From DATEPR01 sp036503065 (GTDB lineage Bacteria; Actinomycetota; Actinomycetes; Mycobacteriales; Pseudonocardiaceae), in contig DASXXM010000245.1 of NCBI GenBank assembly GCA_036503065.1, positions 1-8,482 of the forward strand: 8,482 bases of DNA. Reading direction: 5' to 3'. Shown in pieces: positions 1 to 4,995 of this stretch (the first letter of the stretch is position 1; each line of letters begins with the position of its first letter). Below the pieces are notes generated by a model. The model had not been told where the DNA came from. It saw only the letters and a list, made by a program, of their open reading frames with translations, and did not search any database. The position numbers and the translations under genes are program-made.

Positions 1-317
1 CCGCCGGAGCGCTCCGAGCGCTGTACCGACCGCAGCACACCGTGCACGAGACCGGTTGGCGCGGTGGAGACCACGGCGTGCCCCGGCTCCGACGCGAAGG
101 CGTGATTGCGCCACGACGTCAGCCCTGACCGGAAACGCAACCCGTCGGAGATGCCACTCGCGTCCTGCCGCACCACGGTGACCGGCGGCGGCACCGATCG
201 CCACCCGCCGTCCCATTGAGGACGCCCTACGGCTTCCTGATGTGGCAAAGAATCGCCCGACCGAACGGAAGAAACCGAGTCGTCCGGCCGGGAGCGGAAC
301 GGCTGCCAGATGCGCAC
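1..317 (-). CDS. Partial eCIS-operon protein, Pro/Ser/Arg-rich N-terminus (function unknown)
   Basis: This is the 5' part of a gene that runs off the left edge; about 105 residues are visible. I read it from a GTG at 317-315, four bases after the stop of the 52-aa gene, in a frame that stays open to the end of the window. The protein begins with a WQPF tetrapeptide and a polar Ser/Arg/Pro-rich stretch. A more ordered part follows, with DGGWRSVPP, SDGLRFRSGLTSW, GHAV and GLVHGVL. From memory, a comparable low-complexity protein with a W-R-x-V-x-P and LxxW pattern follows the DUF6760 gene in other actinobacterial eCIS clusters, sometimes automatically labelled 'extensin'; that label is not evidence of function. 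There is no signal peptide or membrane segment in the visible part. The Shine-Dalgarno is weak, so translation may depend on coupling to the upstream gene. Position and frame support a real gene; its role is unknown. Confidence 0.6.
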   Translation of the reverse strand, partial: MRIWQPFRSRPDDSVSSVRSGDSLPHQEAVGRPQWDGGWRSVPPPVTVVRQDASGISDGLRFRSGLTSWRNHAFASEPGHAVVSTAPTGLVHGVLRSVQRSERSG

Positions 318-321
318 CGGG

Positions 322-480
322 TCACCCGCTCTCGTTGATCCTGGTGTTGATGCGCGCGATCTCCCGCACCCACCGCTGCCGCTCGTGGTGGGTCAGGTCG
401 AGGATCGCGTCGCGCGGCCAGTGGAAGTGGTAGGCGACGTACGCGATTTCCTCGTGCAGCCGTTCGACCGCGTACGTCAC
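322..480 (-). CDS. DUF6760-type small eCIS protein (52 aa)
   Basis: This is a very small conserved protein of contractile injection clusters. I placed the start at the GTG (480-478), which overlaps the upstream TGA as GTGA; a GGGGGA-type ribosome site lies immediately upstream. The frame stays open further upstream, but that sequence lies inside the preceding gene and would give a non-conserved Arg/Pro/Gly-rich extension. The protein starts VTYAVERLHEEIAYVAYHFH, continues with a WP turn and an ILDL-THHER-RWV segment, and ends in a basic/Asn-rich helix. This is the YHFHW-P...ILDL...ER..WV pattern I associate with DUF6760 proteins, found next to tail tube and chaperone genes in actinobacterial eCIS. 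It is probably almost all alpha-helical, with no membrane segment. Its molecular function is unknown; tail or baseplate assembly is inferred from location and small size. Confidence 0.85.
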   Translation of the reverse strand: MTYAVERLHEEIAYVAYHFHWPRDAILDLTHHERQRWVREIARINTRINESG

Positions 481-917
481 GATTCCCCCAGGCGGCCGCC
501 TGCCAGGTCGACCTCGAACGATCCGCCGCACAGCGGACAGTCCACGGCCGCCAGGGTATGACCCTCACTGTTGATGCGCCGGTAGAAGTCCTGCAGGAAC
601 GCGATGTCCGTGGCGTACATCTGCTCGACGATCCCCGCGTGCACGTCGGTCACCGAACCGATCGAGGTGATCACCTGCGCGAGCAGGACGACGCTCAGGT
701 AGGCCGGATTCTCCTTGACCCGCAGGTCGATCTGCGGTCGCAGTTCGTCCCGCGCGGTCGCCAGCCGCATCGAACCGTGGCGGTGCACGACGCCTTCGCC
801 GTCGACGTATCCGCGCGGCAGTTCGAACTCGAACTCCGTGCGCGCGGGGTCGGCCCGACGGTCCTGGGGCTCCTGGGGTTGGTCAAGGACACCTGCGGCA
901 ACGGCACGGCGCCTCAT
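477..917 (-). CDS. T4-type baseplate hub assembly chaperone-like / phage tail assembly protein
   Basis: A 146-residue cytoplasmic protein that probably helps tail or baseplate assembly. The ATG (917-915) overlaps the tube gene's TGA as ATGA, and GAGGAA at 929-934 lies 11 bases upstream; an in-frame ATG at 1127 would lie deep inside the tube gene and is rejected. The first 26 residues are polar and probably flexible. The conserved region follows: FEFELPRGYVDGEG (29-42), HRHGSMRLATARDEL (45-59), a helical NPAYLSVVLLAQVITSIGSV segment (70-89), and IAFLQDFYRRINSEG (105-119). It ends with a C-P-L-C motif (127-130) and FEVDL. This order resembles proteins labelled 'phage tail assembly' or 'T4 family baseplate hub assembly chaperone' in contractile systems. 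Coupling to the tube and DUF6760 genes suggests fixed stoichiometry. The lone CxxC pair could bind zinc only with other ligands or as a dimer. The exact family name is from memory. Confidence 0.78.
   Translation of the reverse strand: MRRRAVAAGVLDQPQEPQDRRADPARTEFEFELPRGYVDGEGVVHRHGSMRLATARDELRPQIDLRVKENPAYLSVVLLAQVITSIGSVTDVHAGIVEQMYATDIAFLQDFYRRINSEGHTLAAVDCPLCGGSFEVDLAGGRLGES
489..502. promoter_or_regulatory. 14-bp perfect palindrome before the DUF6760 start
   Basis: CAGGCGGCCGCCTG reads the same on both strands and lies within the last codons of the chaperone-like gene, eight bases upstream of the GTG of the 52-aa gene. In mRNA it could pair with itself or tune initiation by lying next to the GGGGGA ribosome site. 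A functional role is inference; it may be a by-product of GC-rich Gly/Arg codons. Confidence 0.3.
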
Positions 918-1354
918 TCGATCGTCATTTCCTCGTACGTGACGGTCACCGTCTCCGTGGCGGCGTTGGGCTCGCCCGCCTTGAGGGCCGGGCCGTCCCA
1001 GTTGCTCACCCAGCACTGCGTCAGGTGGATGCGTCGTACGACCCGCTTCGTCGAGTCCATGATCTCGATCGTGATGTTCTGCCGCGCCGTGTTCAGCGCG
1101 CCGTTCTTGATGGTCTCGTTGATCCACCTGGTGAACGCGCTGCTCTGGTCAAGGCCGCGGACGATGGTCACCTCGGTGGGATTCTTGCCACCTGGTTGTT
1201 TACGGACGAGCAGGTCACCGGTGGAGCTCGTCTGCTTGACCTCGACGACCCCCTCGTTGTAGGAGATCCCGCTGACCTCCTGTACGGACTCGACCAGGTA
1301 ACCACCGAGCTGCACGCCGAATATGTGCGTGGAGAGTGCGTCGCCTTGTGCCAT
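914..1354 (-). CDS. eCIS/phage tail tube protein (gp19-like)
   Basis: A 146-residue inner-tube subunit; stacked hexameric rings of such proteins form the conduit for cargo inside the contractile sheath. The sequence opens MAQGDALSTHIFGVQLGGYL, then VESVQEVSGISYNEGVVEVKQ (21-41), where tube proteins carry the 'F-x-E-V-x-G' strand. GGKNPTEVTIVRGLDQSSAFTRWI (55-78) matches the 'lkRGlt....f..W' signature of T4 gp19/tail tube proteins. The end, C114-x2-SNWDGPALKAGEPNAATETVTVTYEEM, matches the conserved 'a.p.k...pdl.a....va.e.l...he' strand pair. The ATG at 1354 has GAAGGAA (1364-1370) nine bases upstream and follows the sheath stop by 30 bases, so it sits in the same operon. Length is normal for the family. 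Cytoplasmic assembly is expected, with no signal peptide. eCIS clusters often have two or three tube paralogues; any others would lie beyond the left edge. Confidence 0.95.
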   Translation of the reverse strand: MAQGDALSTHIFGVQLGGYLVESVQEVSGISYNEGVVEVKQTSSTGDLLVRKQPGGKNPTEVTIVRGLDQSSAFTRWINETIKNGALNTARQNITIEIMDSTKRVVRRIHLTQCWVSNWDGPALKAGEPNAATETVTVTYEEMTIE

Positions 1355-1384
1355 CTCTCGTCATTCCTTCCTGGTACGGGGTTG

Positions 1385-2896
1385 TCACTCGTCCACGAGG
1401 CTGGTGCTGTCGGAGAACTGCGACAGCCGGAAGATCACGAACTCGGCCGGTTTCACCGGCGCCACACCGATCTCGCAGATCACCTGACCGAGGTCGATGG
1501 ACTCCTGCGGGTTGTTGTCGCGATCGCACTTCACGTAGAACGCCTCGGCAGCGGTCCGGCCGAACAGCGCGCCCCTGCGCCACTCCTCGGTCAGGAACGC
1601 GGTGACGTTGCGACGGATGCTCGCCCACAGGCGGTCGTCGTTCGGCTCGAACACCACCCACTGCGTGCCGAGCAGGATCGACTCCTCGAAGTAGTTGAAC
1701 AGCCGGCGCACGTTGAGGTAGCGCCACGCGGGATCCGACGACAGGGTGCGCGCGCCCCACACGCGGATGCCCCGGCCGGGGAACGCGCGCACGCAGTTGA
1801 CGCCGATCGGGTTGAGCAGGTCCTGCTCGCCCTTGCTCAGCCGGGCGTCGAGGTCGACGGCGCCGCGGATCACCTCGTTGGCCGGTGCCTTGTGGACACC
1901 GCGCTCGCCGTCGCTGCGGGCCCACACGCCCGCGATGTGGCCGCTGGGCGGCACGGTGATGTTGCGACCGGTGAGCGGGTCGAACACCCTGATCCACGGG
2001 TAGTACAGCGTCGCGTACCGCGAGTCGTAGCCGGCACCCTCCTGGCGCCAGGCCCGGACCTGTTGCGGGCTCAGGTCGGGCAGTGGATCGAGCACGGCGA
2101 TCCGGTCGCCCATCTGCTCGCAGTGCGAGATGATCCCGAGTTGGGCGGTCTTCACGCCCTCGGCGTCGATGGCGCCCCGCTGGTGGGCGCTCATCAGGTC
2201 CGGCGCGGCGACGATGGTGATCTCGTCGATCGACTCAAGGCCGGCGAAGCCGGTCCGCGCGGTGGCGTCCCCCACGTACTCGCCGGCGTCCAGCTTCGCG
2301 ATGCCGCCCTCCGGCGGCGGCGCCGGTGGCAGCGCGACCGACTGCCGTGCCAGCGCGCCCGCCGCGGCGGCCTGCGGCTCGATCACCTCGATCAGCTTCG
2401 AGCGCTCGCGGACCTGGGTGACGACGTAGCTCCTGATGTTCTTCCGCGTCGACACGTCGAAGGTCTCGGCGACCCTGCCGTCCTGGCTCACCACCAGCTT
2501 GAACCGGTCCTCCGGCGGGTTGTCCCCGTCGGCGTCGGCGACCTCGACGGTGACCGCGCCGGTCGTGCCGGGCAGCGCCCGGACCAGGAAACCGCCGAGC
2601 GCCACCGGTTCGGCCGGCACGTCGGTCCGTGCCGGCCCGCCGATCCGGACCACGTACGCCGTCCCGCCGCCGTTGCTGAAGTACCCGTACACGGCGTGCG
2701 GCAGATAGGTGCCTTCGGTGAACCCACCGAAGCGTCCGACGTACTGGTCCCAACTGGACACCAGCACCGGTTCATGGAACGGTCCCTGCTCGGCGAAACC
2801 GACGAAGGCGGCCACGGCGGTGCCGACCCCCTCGATCGGCCGGGCTCCGCTCTGGACCTCCTCGACGTACACGCCGGGTGTCAGGTACGACGGCAT
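1385..2896 (-). CDS. eCIS/phage tail sheath protein
   Basis: A 503-residue contractile sheath subunit. Sheath rings surround the inner tube and shorten to drive it forward. The start MPSYLTPGVYVEEV is the classic sheath N-terminus, and IEGVGTAVAAFVGFAEQGP (21-39) is its conserved second strand. Residues 40-100 finish the N-terminal domain; about 100-205 form a variable, surface-exposed region ending in an Ala/Pro-rich stretch. ITIVAAPDLM (226-235), the YYPWIRVFDPLTG segment (298-310) and PPSGHIAGVWARSD (316-329) belong to the core fold. RGIRVWGARTLS (375-386), WRYLNVRRLFNYFEESI and the GQVICEIGVAPVKPAEFVIFR end (470-490) form the C-terminal domain that holds the tube and neighbouring subunits. 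The ATG has AAGGAG (2902-2907) five bases upstream, the best ribosome site in the window, consistent with very high copy number. The frame extends upstream to 4129 without a stop, but only this start gives a proper sheath N-terminus. It is first gene of the structural operon. Confidence 0.97.
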   Translation of the reverse strand: MPSYLTPGVYVEEVQSGARPIEGVGTAVAAFVGFAEQGPFHEPVLVSSWDQYVGRFGGFTEGTYLPHAVYGYFSNGGGTAYVVRIGGPARTDVPAEPVALGGFLVRALPGTTGAVTVEVADADGDNPPEDRFKLVVSQDGRVAETFDVSTRKNIRSYVVTQVRERSKLIEVIEPQAAAAGALARQSVALPPAPPPEGGIAKLDAGEYVGDATARTGFAGLESIDEITIVAAPDLMSAHQRGAIDAEGVKTAQLGIISHCEQMGDRIAVLDPLPDLSPQQVRAWRQEGAGYDSRYATLYYPWIRVFDPLTGRNITVPPSGHIAGVWARSDGERGVHKAPANEVIRGAVDLDARLSKGEQDLLNPIGVNCVRAFPGRGIRVWGARTLSSDPAWRYLNVRRLFNYFEESILLGTQWVVFEPNDDRLWASIRRNVTAFLTEEWRRGALFGRTAAEAFYVKCDRDNNPQESIDLGQVICEIGVAPVKPAEFVIFRLSQFSDSTSLVDE

Positions 2897-2901
2897 ACTC
2901 G

Positions 2902-2907
2902 CTCCTT
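2902..2907 (-). promoter_or_regulatory. Strong ribosome binding site of the sheath gene
   Basis: On the minus strand this reads AAGGAG, five bases before the sheath ATG. It fixes the sheath start within a much longer open frame and suggests strong initiation for an abundant structural subunit. Confidence 0.8.
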
Positions 2908-2973
2908 GTGCTGGTCGCCTGGGTCTGTTCAGATCCTGTGCCACCGGCGTTGCCCGCCAACAGGTTCCGCGGT

Positions 2974-2986
2974 CCCCCGTCGGGGG
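2974..2986. promoter_or_regulatory. GC-rich palindrome, possible operator or hairpin
   Basis: The bases read CCCCC-GTC-GGGGG, a perfect five-pair stem around a three-base centre. It lies about 78 bases upstream of the sheath ATG in the divergent gap. It could be a regulator site or a hairpin in a transcript; no U-run follows on either strand, so an intrinsic terminator is not supported. In this GC-rich genome such a short palindrome may also be chance. Confidence 0.3.
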
Positions 2987-3042
2987 CAGGCGTACTGCCC
3001 TCAACGGACACCGGCCGCGCGAAGACACGGGAATTGCCCTCG

Positions 3043-3262
3043 ACCGTGCCCCCTCGGGCCCTACACCGGTGTCGGGTGATCGATGTTGAATGGCTGCCAG
3101 ACATGGCGGGAGGGCGCCCTCATGCACCACCACGCTCAGCGCACCGAGGATGGCGGCGACACGGTCCACCGTGCCACGCCGACGGCGGCGGGCCGGGCCG
3201 GACCCACCGCGTCGATCACCGCCCTGCAACGCACGGTGGGCAACGCCGCCGTGGCACGCATG
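3043..3262 (+). repeat. Shared cargo leader plus N-terminal cassette, copy 1
   Basis: This is the first copy of a direct repeat that covers the 5' leader and the first 47 codons of the first cargo gene. In order it holds ACCGTGCC (3043-3050), a CTCGGGCC run, the palindrome ACACCGGTGT (3063-3072), TTGAATGGCTG (3086-3096), ACATGG, the ribosome site GGGAGGG (3108-3114) and the ATG at 3122. The coding part keeps CGCACCGAGGATG and CGGTCCACCG word for word with copy 2. The leader copies differ by a few one-base indels outside the TTGAATGGCTG-to-ATG interval, where length is identical. Similarity fades soon after the GN-AV-R/H coding motif. Confidence 0.85.
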
Positions 3263-4747
3263 GTGGCGACCCCGCAGCCGGCCGCCCGGACGGTGCAACG
3301 GGCACCCGACGACGGCGACACGACCGAGCCCGCGGCGGCCGGGGCCGCGAGGGCCGAGCTCACGGCATCCCTGCTCGGATCGCCCTCCCTGGTGCAGAAG
3401 GTCACCAGGACGGTCGGCCGCGCTCTGGTCGTCGACCGCGACGTGCGCTCGGCATTGCTGCGGCGACTGGAGAAGGGGCCGCTGTTCAGCGACGCCGACC
3501 GGGCCCTGATCCAGCGCTGCGACCCCGACTGGCTGGGCGCGATCGGCATCGGTGCGTACCAGGAAGCGGTGGAGTACTACAACGCATCGGACTACAAGCA
3601 GTGGCTGGCACAGGAGCCGGGCAAACGGGTGCTCATCGCGACCATCGCGTGGAACCGGGACAGCTCGGCCGGGTACGGTGCCGAATCGCACAAGAGCCCC
3701 GCCTACACGCTCGGCCGCACGCTGCGCCTGCTGCACCCCGCAGGATTGTCGCCGCAGGAGATCGCCGCGTTCACCGACGAACGGGACCGGCAGATCCGCG
3801 ACGCCTTCGTGGACACCCTCGTCCCCCGGCAGCCGCCGGAGGGCGCGACGGACACGCAGGCCACAGCCAGGCAGATCGACCGCGCGCGGGACATCCTCAC
3901 CAGGGTCTTCCTGATCCTGCAGAACGGCATGAAGGTGTACCGGGAGGGCACGCACGTGGACTACCGGGAAGGGGACGTGGCAAGGGCGTTGGCTCATGGT
4001 GGCCGGGTCAACATCCGGATTCCCCAGATGAAGGAGGGGGACACGCCGTTCGACCTGCCCAACTGGATCGGCCTGACCGAGGAGGGCAGGGACGTGGACC
4101 CGGCCGAGCGGCGCGGCTTCAGCAGTCACCGGATGAGCATCGGCAAGAACGCCAAGGGCGAGCCGGGGACGGGGAGGTTCGAGGAGCGGGGCGGCAGCTG
4201 GACCGGGCTACGGAACGCGGCCGTGCACGAACTGGACACACGGACGAAACTGCCCGTCGAGGACTCGCGGAGCTACGGCGTGAACTACCCCGCGGGCGGC
4301 TGGGGCAGCAGGGACTTCAACTCGGACGTGGTCACCCCGGACGGCGGCCACGGCCACCTGTTCCTCCGTTTCCAGCCCCCGGACGGCAAGACGGACGGCG
4401 CGCTGCAGATCGGCATGGAGACCACGGCGCCCCACGCCACCACCAGCCCGGTCGGCTACCAGCACACCTGGAGCTCCACCGAGAAGACCAGGAACCCCGA
4501 GTCCAGCTTCTACGGCGACAAGCGGGACAAGATCGGCGACGGCAAGCAGGCCGTCAACCAGCGCATGGTCCTGCTCCAGGAGTTCACCACCGAGACCAGC
4601 GGCTGGCAGGACTTCCTGCGCTACATGGAGGATTACTGGAACTCACTGCTCACACAGGCCAGCCGTGATCCCGACGAACTCAGGCAACTCTACGAACAGC
4701 TTGTGGGGCCTCGCGAGGACCGGTTCCGGCCGCCACCCGCCGAGTGA
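3122..4747 (+). CDS. Putative eCIS cargo/effector with shared N-terminal signal and unknown C-terminus
   Basis: A 541-residue protein I do not recognise as a whole. The ATG at 3122 follows GGGAGGG by seven bases and gives the same MHxHAxRTED opening as the next gene; an in-frame ATG at 3083 lies in the duplicated leader and is less likely. Residues 1-50 contain SITALQRTVGNAAVARM (31-47), the ALQR-x-x-GN-x-AV motif common at the start of eCIS-associated proteins. A disordered Ala/Pro/Asp linker with a VQR tripeptide follows (51-80). Residues 81-275 look helical. The rest is probably a globular domain, with YGVNYPAGGWGSRDF (385-399), PDGGHGHLFLRFQPPDG (406-422), GYQHTW (445-450) and SSFYGDKRDKIGDGKQ (461-476). 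Histidines 410, 412 and 448 could be catalytic or metal-binding, but this is a guess. There is no HEXXH motif, signal peptide or membrane segment. Sharing its N-terminus with a DUF4157 protein inside an eCIS cluster suggests a payload; a structural accessory is the alternative. Confidence 0.85.
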   Translation: MHHHAQRTEDGGDTVHRATPTAAGRAGPTASITALQRTVGNAAVARMVATPQPAARTVQRAPDDGDTTEPAAAGAARAELTASLLGSPSLVQKVTRTVGRALVVDRDVRSALLRRLEKGPLFSDADRALIQRCDPDWLGAIGIGAYQEAVEYYNASDYKQWLAQEPGKRVLIATIAWNRDSSAGYGAESHKSPAYTLGRTLRLLHPAGLSPQEIAAFTDERDRQIRDAFVDTLVPRQPPEGATDTQATARQIDRARDILTRVFLILQNGMKVYREGTHVDYREGDVARALAHGGRVNIRIPQMKEGDTPFDLPNWIGLTEEGRDVDPAERRGFSSHRMSIGKNAKGEPGTGRFEERGGSWTGLRNAAVHELDTRTKLPVEDSRSYGVNYPAGGWGSRDFNSDVVTPDGGHGHLFLRFQPPDGKTDGALQIGMETTAPHATTSPVGYQHTWSSTEKTRNPESSFYGDKRDKIGDGKQAVNQRMVLLQEFTTETSGWQDFLRYMEDYWNSLLTQASRDPDELRQLYEQLVGPREDRFRPPPAE

Positions 4748-4845
4748 CCGAGCGCCGCGAGGCACGCAACCGTGCCCTCTCGGGCCTGTACCGGTGTGGG
4801 TGGCGCGGGTTGAATGGCTGGGAGACATGGCACGGGAGGCGCCCC
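4748..4845 (+). promoter_or_regulatory. Intergenic leader of the second cargo gene
   Basis: The 98 bases between the two cargo genes are almost entirely the second copy of the conserved leader. No terminator hairpin is evident after the first gene, so the second gene may be read from both read-through and its own leader. The retained leader argues that it works in expression, as a promoter, operator or translation element, because it was copied together with the coding head. TTGAATGGCTG (4810-4820) followed by GGGAGG (4834-4839) and ATG (4846) has the same total spacing as in copy 1. Confidence 0.5.
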
Positions 4846-4995
4846 ATGCACGAGCACGCGCGACGCACCGAGGATGCCGCGCACGCGGTCCACCGGACTC
4901 CGGCGACGCAGGCCGGTCGGGCTGCCGGGCTCCGGTCGCCGGCGTCCGTCGTCGCTCTGCAACGCAGGGTCGGCAATACCGCCGTGACGCACCTG
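4769..4995 (+). repeat. Shared cargo leader plus N-terminal cassette, copy 2
   Basis: This is the second copy of the direct repeat. It holds ACCGTGCC (4769-4776), CTCGGGCC, the near-palindrome GTACCGGTGT (4788-4797), TTGAATGGCTG (4810-4820), ACATGG, GGGAGG (4834-4839), the ATG at 4846 and 50 codons ending after GNTAVTHL. Relative to copy 1 the coding part has an extra AGL-type insertion of three residues near codons 26-29, which keeps the frame. The mix of identical words and scattered substitutions suggests an older duplication under selection rather than a recent exact copy. Confidence 0.85.

Larger units (their letters stand above)
2897..3121. promoter_or_regulatory. Divergent intergenic region between sheath operon and cargo genes
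   Basis: These 225 bases separate the sheath start (leftward) from the first cargo start (rightward) and must contain the promoters for both. For the sheath, one weak candidate reads TTGGCG (minus, 2960-2955), a 16-base spacer, then CAGGAT (2938-2933). It matches a house-keeping -35/-10 only partly, so I hold it lightly. The middle carries a GC palindrome (2974-2986). The right side, from 3043, is the conserved leader shared with the second cargo gene. No convincing coding frame and no tRNA are seen. Which sigma factor is used cannot be decided by reading. Confidence 0.55.

Noticed and set aside
297..310. GAACGGCTGCCAGA on the plus strand, one mismatch from the leader word at 3089-3102
   Set aside because: It lies inside the left partial gene, where it encodes the conserved-looking WQPF segment on the other strand. 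None of the other leader elements is nearby, so chance is more likely than a third copy.
1025..3079. A 684-codon open frame on the plus strand opposite the sheath and tube genes
   Set aside because: It is an antisense shadow of high-GC coding sequence. Its translation is rich in Arg, Asp, His and Val with no recognisable motif, while the minus strand encodes a clear sheath and tube.
2897..4129. Upstream extension of the sheath frame to 4129
   Set aside because: The added 411 residues lie antisense to the first cargo gene, show no homology and precede the canonical sheath N-terminus with its own strong ribosome site.
2878..4668. A 596-codon plus-strand frame overlapping the first cargo gene
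   Set aside because: The translation is low-complexity Arg/Gly/Pro-rich and out of frame with the gene that has a proper ribosome site and the shared N-terminal motif.
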